Below, piece by piece: positions 8,919 through 17,464 of a stretch of DNA of 64,000 bases; within the stretch, counting starts at the first letter, position 1, and each line of letters starts with the position of its first letter. The DNA lies in assembly GCA_035515235.1 (NCBI GenBank), contig DATJBS010000061.1, forward strand, positions 20,809 to 84,808, read 5' to 3'. Origin of the DNA: JAMLHH01 sp035515235 (GTDB lineage: Bacteria > Bacteroidota > Bacteroidia > Chitinophagales > JADIYW01). The position numbers and the translations under genes are program-made. The notes under the pieces are model-generated. The model made no database searches, was not told where the DNA came from, and saw only the letters and a program-made list of their open reading frames with translations.

Positions 8919-9410
8919 CTATTGTTTTTTAAATGTTTTCTTAGTAGTAATTTTCTGATTTCTAATTGGAAATAATTTTTCAAGTATTTCTGGAACTTCA
9001 CCACTAGCACCTTCTACGTTCACACCTTCAAGGTTTACCGTTAAATCAGTATTGTTTTTCAATGTTCCCTTACCAGATTTTACATCAATACCAGTTAAAG
9101 AGATTTCACCTGCACTAAATGAAGAAGCTTTGAAACCATCAAAAGTTGCTGTATTTCCATTTACTGTAGCTGTAAAGCTAGTATCTAATTTAGTACTTGC
9201 AATTGAAATTCTATTTTCGTCTAATTTTGTAATCATTAAAGTGTCTTCAACTTCTAATAGACCAATAATTGAATAAGAACCATGATATGTTCCTACAAAA
9301 TCAGATTTATCACCATCATCTTCTTTATCTTTGCTACATGATGTAACTCCTACAAAAGTACCCATTGCTAAGAAAGCAAATGCTAAAATGTTTGTTTTAA
9401 TTTTTTTCAT
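8919..9410 (-). CDS. Small lipoprotein of unknown function
   Basis: The 163-residue protein opens with a lysine-rich n-region, a hydrophobic core and the lipobox GVTSC at residues 21-25, followed by an acidic stretch SKDKEDDGDKSD. In Bacteroidota an acidic signal after the lipid-bearing Cys often marks surface export of lipoproteins. The mature part is a short beta-rich sequence (FVGTYHGSYSI, EVEDTLMITKLDENRISI) that resembles lipocalin-like small Bacteroidota lipoproteins only in general pattern. It has its own terminator and no functional neighbour. Membrane anchoring is well supported; function is unknown. Confidence 0.7.
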   Translation of the reverse strand: MKKIKTNILAFAFLAMGTFVGVTSCSKDKEDDGDKSDFVGTYHGSYSIIGLLEVEDTLMITKLDENRISIASTKLDTSFTATVNGNTATFDGFKASSFSAGEISLTGIDVKSGKGTLKNNTDLTVNLEGVNVEGASGEVPEILEKLFPIRNQKITTKKTFKKQ

Positions 9411-9570
9411 TTTGAATGTTAATTTTTAAGTGGTTGTTAAAGTTTTTATATCAAGTTGGTTTATTGATAAAGCAAACTTAATCATTTTGAACACTTATAG
9501 TATGCATGCATGCAGTTTTTTTTGTTCCCTTGATAATTTTAGCATAAATTTATGAAAATATTGATTTAAC

Positions 9571-10044
9571 ATGAAGTCGATTCAACAATGGTTGGAAGAG
9601 TACGGTGAAAGTCACCAAAATCCTAAGAATAAGCTAATTCATTGGGTTTGTGTCCCTATGATTTATTTTACTATAATAGGTCTATTGTATAGTATACCCA
9701 TACAGTTCGGTGAAATTGCAGGATTGAAAGTGAACATAGGTTCTATAATTGCTGTTCTAATATTTATATATTACTGTACACTTTCTTTAAAGATTGCTTT
9801 TGGTATGCTAATATTTACACTAATAAGTTTGTTCCTTTCTGAATTATTATTTCAAGTGACAGGAGGGTATATTGGATTAGCTATTACTTGTATTGTATTG
9901 TTTATCATTTCTTGGATTTTCCAGTTTTGGGGACACGAAATTGAAGGTAAAAAGCCATCCTTTATAAAGGACTTGCAATATTTGATGATAGGCCCTGCGT
10001 GGGTCATATCTTTTTTCTATAAAAAAATGGGCATTCAACTATAA
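9571..10044 (+). CDS. DUF962 / Mpo1-like membrane protein, putative 2-hydroxy fatty acid dioxygenase
   Basis: Small polytopic protein of the DUF962 (YGL010w/Mpo1) family, 157 residues. The N-terminal signature EYGESHQNPKNKLIHWVCVP at residues ~10-29 holds the conserved His-Asn-His pattern, and FQFWGHEIEGKKPSF near residue 118 holds the second conserved block. Three or four membrane segments lie between and after. In yeast, Mpo1 is an Fe(II)-dependent dioxygenase that removes one carbon from 2-hydroxy fatty acids during phytosphingosine breakdown. Only 16 bp separate it from a fatty-aldehyde-dehydrogenase-like gene, which fits an alpha-oxidation role. Family membership is clear; activity in bacteria is inferred. 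Confidence 0.8.
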   Translation: MKSIQQWLEEYGESHQNPKNKLIHWVCVPMIYFTIIGLLYSIPIQFGEIAGLKVNIGSIIAVLIFIYYCTLSLKIAFGMLIFTLISLFLSELLFQVTGGYIGLAITCIVLFIISWIFQFWGHEIEGKKPSFIKDLQYLMIGPAWVISFFYKKMGIQL

Positions 10045-10060
10045 AATTAAAACTTATCCA

Positions 10061-11476
10061 ATGAGTACTAATACATTATCTAATCCTACTACTTCAGTAT
10101 TTAATGCGTCAGCCATAGTACAGAATCAAAGAGCTTTTTTCAATACAGGAAAGACAAAATCTGTTGAGTTTAGAATAGAACAATTGCAAAAATTGAGGAA
10201 TCTAATCGTTCAAAATGAAAAGGCCATCATTAAAGCTTTGCACGATGACTTAAGGAAGTCAGAATTAGAATCTTACGCAACTGAGGTCGGAATTGTTTTA
10301 GTGGAGCTAGATGATATGTTGAAGAATATCAAATCTTGGTCAAAAAAGCAAAGAGTGAAAACACCGCTTTTTCATCAATTGGGCACAAGTTGGAGATATC
10401 CAGAACCTTATGGAGTGACTTATATTATCTCACCATGGAATTATCCTTTCCAATTATTGATAGCACCATTAATTGGAGCAATAGGCGCAGGAAATACTGC
10501 TATTCTAAAACCTTCTGAATTAGCAGAAAGTACTGCAAGTTTAGTTTTGAAAATGATTTCTGAGAATTTTGATGAAGGTTTCATTAAAGTGGTTACGGGT
10601 GGAGTAGAAGAAAGCAAAGCCATGTTAGAACAAAGGTTTGACTACATATTCTTTACTGGTGGCACTGAAATCGGTAGGTACGTATATATGGCAGCAGCTA
10701 AATATTTAACGCCGGTTACTTTAGAATTAGGTGGCAAAAGTCCTTGTATTGTAGATGAAGACATTCAATTGACTCATACCTCTAGAAGAATTCTTTGGGG
10801 TAAATTTACTAATGCCGGTCAAACTTGCGTTGCTCCAGATTATTTATTAGTCAATAAGAAAATAAAATCTAAACTCATTGATAAGATGAAAGAACATCTT
10901 CAAGAGTTTTATGGTGAAGACCCTTCTACAAGTCCTGATTATGGAAGAATCATCTCAGATCGACATTTTGATAGAGTTTCTAGATTGATAGATTCCTCAA
11001 AAGTAATTGTAGGTGGTCAAACCAATAAAAGCGATAAATATATTGCTCCAACAATAATAGAAGGAGTTTCTTTAGAAGATAAAGTCATGCAGGAAGAAAT
11101 TTTCGGTCCCGTTTTGCCTATTATAGAATATGATCATTTAGATGATGCAATAGCTTATGTAAAGCAATTTGAAAAACCTTTAGCACTATATGTTTATTCA
11201 GAAAACTCTAACATTCAAAATAGAGTGATGAATGAATTGTCATTTGGTGGTGGATGTATTAACGAATCTGTAATGCATGTAGGTCAAGGTCATTTGCCAT
11301 TTGGAGGAGTAGGAGAGAGTGGAATGGGTGCTTATCACGGGAAGTCCTCCTTTGAAACCTTTTCACACTATAAGAGCGTATTGAAAAAATCTACTTTGAC
11401 AGATATGCCTATCAAATACCCACCATACAAAAACAATGTTGGAATCATTAAAAAACTAATGGCTTGGTTGAGTTAA
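10061..11476 (+). CDS. Aldehyde dehydrogenase, class 3 / fatty-aldehyde type
   Basis: NAD(P)-dependent oxidation of an aldehyde to a carboxylate, 471 residues. Motifs in order: SPWNYPFQLLIAP near residue 125, KPSE near 151, FTGGTEIG near 199, the catalytic Glu in LELGGKSP near 221, the nucleophile Cys in NAGQTCVAPDY near 255, and EEIFGPVLP near 344. The short length and NAGQTCVAPDY are typical of class 3 (ALDH3/fatty aldehyde dehydrogenase) enzymes. The last ~30 residues (YPPYKNNVGIIKKLMAWLS) are a hydrophobic tail like those that tether fatty aldehyde dehydrogenases to membranes. It is co-transcribed with the DUF962 gene and ends at a long hairpin terminator. Confidence 0.92.
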   Translation: MSTNTLSNPTTSVFNASAIVQNQRAFFNTGKTKSVEFRIEQLQKLRNLIVQNEKAIIKALHDDLRKSELESYATEVGIVLVELDDMLKNIKSWSKKQRVKTPLFHQLGTSWRYPEPYGVTYIISPWNYPFQLLIAPLIGAIGAGNTAILKPSELAESTASLVLKMISENFDEGFIKVVTGGVEESKAMLEQRFDYIFFTGGTEIGRYVYMAAAKYLTPVTLELGGKSPCIVDEDIQLTHTSRRILWGKFTNAGQTCVAPDYLLVNKKIKSKLIDKMKEHLQEFYGEDPSTSPDYGRIISDRHFDRVSRLIDSSKVIVGGQTNKSDKYIAPTIIEGVSLEDKVMQEEIFGPVLPIIEYDHLDDAIAYVKQFEKPLALYVYSENSNIQNRVMNELSFGGGCINESVMHVGQGHLPFGGVGESGMGAYHGKSSFETFSHYKSVLKKSTLTDMPIKYPPYKNNVGIIKKLMAWLS

Positions 11477-11530
11477 TATTTTGACTGATTTTTTGATAAA
11501 TAAATTCTATTAAATTAATTTAAACAATTC

Positions 11531-11613
11531 TGCCATTCTGAATGAGGCGTTAGCAGAGTGAAGAATCTCTTAATTATGTTTCTTTTAGAGATTTCTCCTA
11601 CTTCGAAATGACA
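11531..11613. repeat. Imperfect inverted-repeat element of the CATTCTGA...TCGAAATGAC type
   Basis: The left arm contains CATTCTGAAT and GAAGAATCTCT and the right arm AGAGATTTCTCC and CTTCGAAATGAC, which is an imperfect reverse complement of the left arm. The same words recur in the element at 63487-63646, so this is a dispersed intergenic family. Such elements are common between genes in Bacteroidota. No coding potential. Confidence 0.6.
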
Positions 11614-11652
11614 CACTTTAAAAATTGTTCTTAATTTGATTAAAATAAATTT

Positions 11653-11689
11653 AGGCTCTTGAAGAAATTTCTTTGAGAGCTTTTTTTAT
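11653..11689 (+). terminator. Terminator of the DUF962-ALDH operon
   Basis: The arms from AGGCTCTTG to the mirror GAGAGCT pair over about 20 bp around the palindrome AAGAAATTTCTT, with three G-T wobbles. A run of seven T follows at 11681. Confidence 0.8.
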
Positions 11690-11796
11690 TTTTAAAAATT
11701 TGATTTTCTAGTTTACAAAATCAATAGTATTCAATTGAAATAAAAAGAATATTGTGTATTTTGAGTTATTAGTAAGCGAGAAGATTAAATATTGAT

Positions 11797-12633
11797 ATGA
11801 AATTTTATACTATAGAAACCGGTTTATTCAAATTAGATGGTGGTGCAATGTTCGGCGTTGTTCCAAAAACAATGTGGGAAAAACTCAATCCACCTGACGA
11901 GAATAATATGTGTACTTGGGCTTCTAGATGTATGTTGATAGAAACTGGAAATAGAGTAGTATTGATTGACACAGGATTAGGAGATAAACAAGATGCTAAA
12001 TTCAAATCTCACTTTCATCCACATGGAGAGGATAACTTGATCAGCTCTCTGGCAAAACACGGATTTACTCCTGAAGATATTACCGATGTAATTTTGACAC
12101 ATCTACATTTTGATCATTGTGGTGGAGCAGTCAAATTGAATACAGATAATAAGTTAGTGCTTACTTTTCCGAACGCAACCTATTGGTCTTCTTCAGAACA
12201 TTGGAAATGGGCTAACAATCCCAATCCTAAAGAAAAAGCATCTTTCCTAAAAGAAAATTTTTGGACAATTTATGAATCTGGTCAGTTGAAATTTACTGAT
12301 CAAGAAGAAATTGGTATCGAATCAATAGAAATAGAATATGTATATGGACATACAGAAGCTATGCAAATAGTACATATTTATAATGATGGTCCGACTGTTA
12401 CCTTTGTTTCAGATTTGATTCCAAGCCATCATCACGTAAGATTGCCTTATATACTAGCTTATGACGTGAGACCTTTGGCTACTATGCAAGAGAAATCTCG
12501 GATTTTAGAAACTGCTTATGAGAATCAGCATATTTTATTTTTTCAACATGATCCTGTAGTAGAATGTTGCAAATTAGATAGAAATGAAAGAGGGATATTT
12601 GTTTCTGAAACTTTAAAGCTATCTGATCTTTAG
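11797..12633 (+). CDS. MBL-fold metallohydrolase
   Basis: Zinc hydrolase of the metallo-beta-lactamase superfamily, 278 residues, no signal peptide. The metal motif THLHFDHCGG (HxHxDH) is at residues ~102-111, further ligands are the His in YGHTEAM near 186 and the His in FFQHDP near 249, and VLIDTGLGD near 54 is the usual first-domain strand. The layout resembles the AHL-lactonase/quorum-quenching and related hydrolases, but the same pattern covers many substrates, so none is assigned. The 3' end overlaps the convergent histidine kinase by 4 bp (TTAG). Confidence 0.85.
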   Translation: MKFYTIETGLFKLDGGAMFGVVPKTMWEKLNPPDENNMCTWASRCMLIETGNRVVLIDTGLGDKQDAKFKSHFHPHGEDNLISSLAKHGFTPEDITDVILTHLHFDHCGGAVKLNTDNKLVLTFPNATYWSSSEHWKWANNPNPKEKASFLKENFWTIYESGQLKFTDQEEIGIESIEIEYVYGHTEAMQIVHIYNDGPTVTFVSDLIPSHHHVRLPYILAYDVRPLATMQEKSRILETAYENQHILFFQHDPVVECCKLDRNERGIFVSETLKLSDL

Positions 12634-13823
12634 TTCATGATATCTTTTCTGAACTCAATCCTAAAAGTCGTTCCTTTTCCTAAAATGGATTCTTTGACGA
12701 TGATTTTTCCTTTGTGATATTCTTCTATAATTCTTTTAGATAAGGTAAGTCCCAATCCCCAACCTCTTTTCTTTGTAGAAAAACCAGGTTCAAAAATAGA
12801 TTTGATTTTATGAGATTCTATTCCTTTGCCAGTGTCTGAAATATCTATTCTTAATACACCGCTGATATTATCAATCAATACCGTGATTTTCCCTTCTCCT
12901 TGCATGGCATCTAAAGCATTTTTAATTAAGTTCTCTAGTACCCATTCAAATAAAGAGGCATTCAACATGGCGAAATTGTCACCTTCTGTTTGATCGATAA
13001 CTTTAAATTCAACACTTTTTGCAGCTCTTTTGCTCATGTAGTCGACTATCTTTTCGATGACTAAAGTGACATCTGTCGGAGCTAGTGTTGGTTTGGAGCC
13101 AATTTTTGAAAAACGTTCTGCTACAATTTCTAACCTGCCGATATCTTTTTTTAATTCATCAATTATAAATGCATCTTCTGTACCTTCAAATTTAGGTTCT
13201 AAAAATTCCACCCAAGCACTCAAAGACGATATAGGAGTGCCTAGCTGATGTGCTGTTTCTTTGGCCATCCCTGCCCAAAGTTGATTTTGTAATGCAGTCC
13301 GTGATAAAGAGACCGCCACCAAAGCGATAATTAAAAATATAAAGACAAGTGAAAAAATAAGATAAGGATAGATGCGTACCATTTTCAATAGCTTGGAGGC
13401 ATCGTAATATAATAACTGAGGCTCTTCATTGGGATTTATTCGAAACTCTACAACTTGCCCGTCCTTTTTTAATTTGTTTAAATAGTTTTTAAGATCTATC
13501 GTGTCTTCTAAGATACTTTTGTTTTGTAAATTTTTTGAATCGAATAAATCATTTTCGTAAGAAGTCCAGATGACGGGGATGGTTTGATTTTCTCTTGTTA
13601 ATTTGAGTGCTTCGTTAATTTCGTATTCATCAGAAGAGGATACCAGGACTTGATAAGCTTTCGCCATTTCTTGAACTCTATTTTTCTCGTCTTTTTCTAT
13701 GGTTCTTGCAAGATGATAGGTGAATATTAGCGAGAAAAGAATGATAACCGAGGCGCAGCCCATTAAGAGTAATCTCCAGAATTTTCTCTGTGAATATAAA
13801 TCTTTGGCTTTCCTGACGACCAT
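12630..13823 (-). CDS. Membrane sensor histidine kinase (orphan)
   Basis: Two-component sensor, 397 residues. TM1 is at ~18-40, followed by a ~110-residue extracytoplasmic region, TM2 at ~150-171, and then the kinase core without an obvious HAMP. The H-box is KETAHQLGTPISS near residue 190, with the phospho-acceptor His. The N-box is NLIKNALDAM near 290, G1 DTGKGI near 330 and G2 GWGLGL near 354. The AHQLGTP form of the H-box is common in Bacteroidota kinases. No response regulator is adjacent, so the partner is unknown. It overlaps the MBL gene by 4 bp at the 3' end and is divergent from tRNA-Val. Confidence 0.9.
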   Translation of the reverse strand: MVVRKAKDLYSQRKFWRLLLMGCASVIILFSLIFTYHLARTIEKDEKNRVQEMAKAYQVLVSSSDEYEINEALKLTRENQTIPVIWTSYENDLFDSKNLQNKSILEDTIDLKNYLNKLKKDGQVVEFRINPNEEPQLLYYDASKLLKMVRIYPYLIFSLVFIFLIIALVAVSLSRTALQNQLWAGMAKETAHQLGTPISSLSAWVEFLEPKFEGTEDAFIIDELKKDIGRLEIVAERFSKIGSKPTLAPTDVTLVIEKIVDYMSKRAAKSVEFKVIDQTEGDNFAMLNASLFEWVLENLIKNALDAMQGEGKITVLIDNISGVLRIDISDTGKGIESHKIKSIFEPGFSTKKRGWGLGLTLSKRIIEEYHKGKIIVKESILGKGTTFRIEFRKDIMN

Positions 13824-13890
13824 ATTAGCTAAATATAAGAGTATAGAATTAAAATTCTAAAGAAATAATTTAAAAAAAGTGATTTGGATA

Positions 13891-13955
13891 TTGACGAAGA
13901 TAAAAAGAATCGTATATTCGCACTCGCAATTGAGCAATGATGAATTTCTTGCTCA
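13891..13955 (+). promoter_or_regulatory. Promoter and leader hairpin of tRNA-Val
   Basis: TTG at 13891-13893 and TATATTCG at 13913-13920 are separated by 19 bp, the usual Bacteroidota -33/-7 spacing. The expected start near 13926 leaves a leader of about 50 nt. It contains a 7-bp hairpin, TGAGCAA (13931-13937) with TTGCTCA (13949-13955), which may help 5' processing. Confidence 0.55.
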
Positions 13956-13975
13956 AAGTTCTTAAGAAAATGTGA

Positions 13976-14050
13976 GGGCGCATAGCTCAGCTGGTTCAGA
14001 GCACCTGCCTTACAAGCAGGGGGTCACAGGTTCGAATCCTGTTGTGCCCA
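13976..14050 (+). tRNA. tRNA-Val (anticodon TAC)
   Basis: A complete cloverleaf is visible. The acceptor GGGCGCA pairs with TGTGCCC with one G-U. The D-arm holds AGCTCAGCTGG, the anticodon stem CCTGC/GCAGG encloses the loop CTTACAA with anticodon TAC, and the T-arm is ACAGG-TTCGAAT-CCTGT. The CCA end is not encoded. Confidence 0.97.
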
Positions 14051-14051
14051 C

Positions 14052-14090
14052 AAAAAAAGGGATGTATTATTTGATACATCCCTTTTTTTA
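14052..14090. terminator. Bidirectional terminator between tRNA-Val and the rRNA methyltransferase gene
   Basis: GGGATGTAT (14059-14067) and ATACATCCC (14074-14082) form a perfect 9-bp stem with a 6-base loop, flanked by A7 on the left and T7 on the right. It can stop the tRNA transcript on + and the methyltransferase transcript on -. Confidence 0.9.
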
Positions 14091-14092
14091 TT

Positions 14093-15319
14093 TTAAGCCT
14101 TTTCTAAGACAGCCACATAAAATCCATCTCCATCTAATTGGAATGGGAAAATATATTCTTCTTGCTTTAATTGGAATGAAGGGTGAGATGCTAAGAACTT
14201 CTCAATTTGCTCTGAATTTTCACTTTTTAAAATACTGCAAGTAGCGTACACAATTCTACCTTTGGCTCGTACTAAAGAGGCACTTTGACTTAAAATCTCT
14301 TGCTGAGTTTCTAAAATAGTCGGTAATTGACTTTGCTGAAATCTAAATTTCAAATCCGGTTGTCTTCTAATGGTTCCTATTCCACTACAAGGAGCGTCAA
14401 TGAAAACCACATCGGCCATTAAATTTTTATTCTTTATGATAGATTCATTAGAAATGATTTCTAAGTTTTTAACTCCAGCTTTCTTTGCTCTTTTCTCCAA
14501 ATGAGTCAATCGTGAAATATCAATATCTGAAGCAATCAATCTGCCTTCATTTTTCATAAGACTGCAGATCTGTAAGGTTTTTCCGCCTTTGCCAGCACAG
14601 AAATCTACTACAACTTGCTCAGGATGTATTCCTGCTTGTTTGATGATATACTGAGATCCGATATCTTGAAATTCAAATAAGCCTTCTTTAAACGCTTGCG
14701 ATTGTCTGAGCTGATTATTATTATTAATTCTAATAGCGCCACCCACTTGAGCATCATATTCAAAGTCGATTTTCAGTCTTTCTAGTTCGCTATTTAGTTT
14801 TTGAGCGGTAGTTTTTAAGCTGTTATATCTAATATATACTGGAGCAGGCTGATCTAATGACTCAATAATAACTGAAGCTTCTTCTCCCCAATCTTTTACT
14901 ATCTCGTCATACATCCAAGATTGAATGCTATGTTGAATGTTTTTTGGGATATCTGTAAGTGATTTGATTTGGCTTTCTAACTCTTCGGAACATTCTACTT
15001 TTGAAGAAAAGTTTTCATCCATCAACATCGTTAAAAATATAAGTAGGTGAATTTTATTTTCTTTAGTGTCTTCAAATTCTTCATCCCATATTTGCTCAGA
15101 AATATAAGAGTATAGAATATAGTTTCTTGTTAAAGTATAAATTATTCTTGTAGTAATTTTCCTATCTCTCGATCCCCATGAAGGATGAGATTTTAGCATA
15201 TTATTGACTGCTTTGTCAGAATAACTATTTTCAAAAAGGATTTCTTTTAAACAATTTTGAATGCCTGTAATCAAAGCATTCGGTAATTTTATTTGAAATA
15301 TTGTAGTTGGATTTTTCAC
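14093..15319 (-). CDS. RsmB-like 16S rRNA (cytosine-5) methyltransferase
   Basis: SAM-dependent RNA m5C methyltransferase of the RsmB/Sun family, 408 residues. The N-terminal ~130 residues are the NusB-like helical RNA-binding region, and the SAM-binding VDFCAGKGGKTLQI lies near residue 237. Motif IV is IDAPCSGIGTIRRQP near 308, with its conserved Cys, and motif VI is YATCSILKSENS near 360, with the nucleophilic Cys. The start is a GTG (15317-15319); no better ATG exists upstream. The NusB-like half is divergent, so the exact target (C967 in E. coli RsmB) is inferred. It ends at the bidirectional terminator shared with tRNA-Val. Confidence 0.88.
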   Translation of the reverse strand: MKNPTTIFQIKLPNALITGIQNCLKEILFENSYSDKAVNNMLKSHPSWGSRDRKITTRIIYTLTRNYILYSYISEQIWDEEFEDTKENKIHLLIFLTMLMDENFSSKVECSEELESQIKSLTDIPKNIQHSIQSWMYDEIVKDWGEEASVIIESLDQPAPVYIRYNSLKTTAQKLNSELERLKIDFEYDAQVGGAIRINNNNQLRQSQAFKEGLFEFQDIGSQYIIKQAGIHPEQVVVDFCAGKGGKTLQICSLMKNEGRLIASDIDISRLTHLEKRAKKAGVKNLEIISNESIIKNKNLMADVVFIDAPCSGIGTIRRQPDLKFRFQQSQLPTILETQQEILSQSASLVRAKGRIVYATCSILKSENSEQIEKFLASHPSFQLKQEEYIFPFQLDGDGFYVAVLEKA

Positions 15320-15480
15320 ACAACAAAACTAATGTTTTATATATCGTAATGTTTCAAGTATTGAATTATTAAAATCAGAAATTTTATTTCGCTTAATATC
15401 TTCTTTTTATTCTAATTCATTGAGTTACATCATCATTGCCGATTTTTATCCTTATATTTATTTTATCTATTTACAGATGT

Positions 15481-16068
15481 ATGCAACCTGAAGCAAAAAA
15501 TATTACTCTTTATAAACAGTTGGTCGAAGGCTGTCTTTTAAACAAAAGGCAAGCACAATACCAGTTGTATGATTTAATGTCTGCTAAAATGTTCGCTGTT
15601 TGTATGAGATATTGCTCAAATAAGGAATACGCACAAGATATCTTGCAAGAGGGTTTTGTAAAAGTTTTTACAAACTTGGATAAGTATAGATGGGAAGGTT
15701 CTTTTGAAGGTTGGGTAAGAAAGATTTTTGTCAATACTGCTATTGAGCATTTTAGAAAAGAGACCAAATTATTTCCAGTTTCGGATAATGAAACAGCATT
15801 GATGTTTTATCCTGTAGTTGATGATATCGAACATCAATTAGAATTGGAAGATTTGATGTCTTTAGTACAAAAATTATCAACTGGCTATCGTACAGTTTTT
15901 AATCTGTATGTGATAGAAGGATATTCTCACAAAGAAATAGCCGAAATGCTACAAATCAGTGAAGGAACTTCTAAATCACAATTGTCAAGAGCTAGATACT
16001 TACTACAAAAAAACATTCAAGAAGCCCATCGTATAAAAATACCTCATGCCGCAAACTCAGGGAAATAA
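15481..16068 (+). CDS. RNA polymerase ECF sigma factor
   Basis: Alternative sigma factor, 195 residues from the ATG at 15481; a TTG 45 bp earlier would add a hydrophobic leader that makes no sense for a sigma factor. Region 2 runs over ~25-95 (YDLMSAKMFAVCMRYCS, DILQEGFVKVFTNLDKY, FEGWVRKIFVNTAIEHFRK). Region 4 runs over ~130-185, with the helix-turn-helix YSHKEIAEMLQISEGTSKSQLSRAR. The downstream gene overlaps it by 23 bp and carries an anti-sigma-like N-terminus, so the pair is very probably a sigma/anti-sigma unit, translationally coupled. Target promoters are unknown. Confidence 0.93.
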   Translation: MQPEAKNITLYKQLVEGCLLNKRQAQYQLYDLMSAKMFAVCMRYCSNKEYAQDILQEGFVKVFTNLDKYRWEGSFEGWVRKIFVNTAIEHFRKETKLFPVSDNETALMFYPVVDDIEHQLELEDLMSLVQKLSTGYRTVFNLYVIEGYSHKEIAEMLQISEGTSKSQLSRARYLLQKNIQEAHRIKIPHAANSGK

Positions 16069-17464
16069 TCCATTTGATGACGAAATAAGAAAAAGGTTAG
16101 AGGGTGCTTCTTTTCAGCCACCAAAAGGTATTTGGGATAAGATAGAAAAGCAATTACCAGAAAAACTACCTTTTTACTTTAGATTTAAATATCCTATAGC
16201 TGCTGCCATGTTGACTTTTAGTTTGGTATCTTCTTTAGTGATTTATAATAGGTATGAAAATTCACTTTCTGATACTCAACTGAGATTTGCAAAAAATAAA
16301 ATAGATGCTAAGGATAATATTCTTCCGAAATCACAAAGCTCTAATTTACAAACAGATCATTACACTACTTCAGACATTATTTCTGAAGCCATACCATATT
16401 TAGAAAACAACTCTGAAGCTAATTCGAATGTTAAGTCTATCATTCAATCCTCTTCATCTACTTCTGTCAATTCTTTTGATGGAGCGAGTTATTCTACTCA
16501 ATCAAAGTCAAGTACTTCCAATGAATTCTCCAAGAAATCAACTCCTGCTTCTAAAAAGGAAAAAAGAGCAGAAAGAAAACAGAAATCTATTTCTAGTGAA
16601 GATTTGAATGAAAATTCAGAAAACTTCTTTAAAGAAGCTCAATATTTACATTTCCTTGATAACTCTTCTAATGTTGCAGAAGAGTTATCTATAGAAAGTC
16701 CAATGCTCAACAAGGATATTGAATCTATAGAAAAAATGGATTTGTTCGCAACTAACTTATTTGAAGATGACGAGAATCCTGAATTAACCAACAAATTTGA
16801 AAAAGGGAAGAGAAAATCCTTTAAAAATAAATTTGTAAATAGTGGTCTTGTTATAGGTCCATTATTAGGAGGTCATTATTCAGCAATGACTAAAAAATCT
16901 GATGAAGGAGTCAATACTAGTAATTTAGAACAGTCCGCCACTTTTGGAAAATCTTATGGAGTGAATGTAGGATATGTGATCAATAATCGTTGGACGGTAG
17001 GAATGGAATGGATTTACAACTCAGATGAAGGTCAAAGATTTACAGAAAACATCAACGGTCAGAAAGTCAATAAATACGTGGCATTAGACTATATGAAAAT
17101 CCCTCTTTATGTGAAGTACTCCTACAAGTTCATTAACAGATATGATAAGACACCTATCACATTTAATTTTGTAGGTGGGATTCATTATAGTAAATTAAAA
17201 TCTGTCAATACCTATATAGAGAATCAGATTGCACCAGTAGAAGTAAATTATAACGAGCAAGAATGGGGAATGTTAGGAGGAGTGGAGTTTGATATTTATG
17301 CGACTAATAGAATCTTTTTTACTCTTGGAACTAGACTAGCTTTCAATGCAGATTTAAAACAATTCCCTCGACTTAGAGGTGATGATGGTGCAGATCCTTT
17401 CTCTGTTCAAACGGGAGTTTACGCTAAAATCAACTATGCCTTTTCATTCAAAAAAGCCAAGTAA
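16046..17464 (+). CDS. Anti-sigma-like protein fused to an outer-membrane beta-barrel-type domain
   Basis: The 472-residue protein has three parts. Residues 1-45 are a cytoplasmic-type segment, NPFDDEIRKRLEGASFQ then PPKGIWDKIEKQL, a pattern repeated in Bacteroidota proteins encoded right after ECF sigma genes. One membrane helix follows at ~50-68 (YPIAAAMLTFSLVSSLVIY). A ~190-residue Ser/Asn/Lys-rich low-complexity linker leads to a C-terminal ~190 residues that look like a PorT/OMP_b-brl barrel (GLVIGPLLGGHYSAM, YGVNVGYVINNRWTVGMEW, ending KINYAFSFKKAK). It overlaps the sigma gene by 23 bp. The natural reading is an inner-membrane anti-sigma factor whose tail reaches across the periplasm. 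Domain calls are by pattern only. Confidence 0.75.
   Translation: MPQTQGNNPFDDEIRKRLEGASFQPPKGIWDKIEKQLPEKLPFYFRFKYPIAAAMLTFSLVSSLVIYNRYENSLSDTQLRFAKNKIDAKDNILPKSQSSNLQTDHYTTSDIISEAIPYLENNSEANSNVKSIIQSSSSTSVNSFDGASYSTQSKSSTSNEFSKKSTPASKKEKRAERKQKSISSEDLNENSENFFKEAQYLHFLDNSSNVAEELSIESPMLNKDIESIEKMDLFATNLFEDDENPELTNKFEKGKRKSFKNKFVNSGLVIGPLLGGHYSAMTKKSDEGVNTSNLEQSATFGKSYGVNVGYVINNRWTVGMEWIYNSDEGQRFTENINGQKVNKYVALDYMKIPLYVKYSYKFINRYDKTPITFNFVGGIHYSKLKSVNTYIENQIAPVEVNYNEQEWGMLGGVEFDIYATNRIFFTLGTRLAFNADLKQFPRLRGDDGADPFSVQTGVYAKINYAFSFKKAK

Larger units (their letters stand above)
11477..11796. other. Gene-free interval with a repeat element and a terminator
   Basis: This 320-bp gap holds an imperfect inverted-repeat element (11531-11613) and a strong terminator (11653-11689). 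Upstream of the MBL gene there is a weak TATTTTG near 11755 but no convincing full promoter. Confidence 0.7.

Noticed and set aside
13972..14244. A 90-codon open frame over tRNA-Val and the following terminator
   Set aside because: It runs through the tRNA and antisense to the rRNA methyltransferase; no domain is visible.
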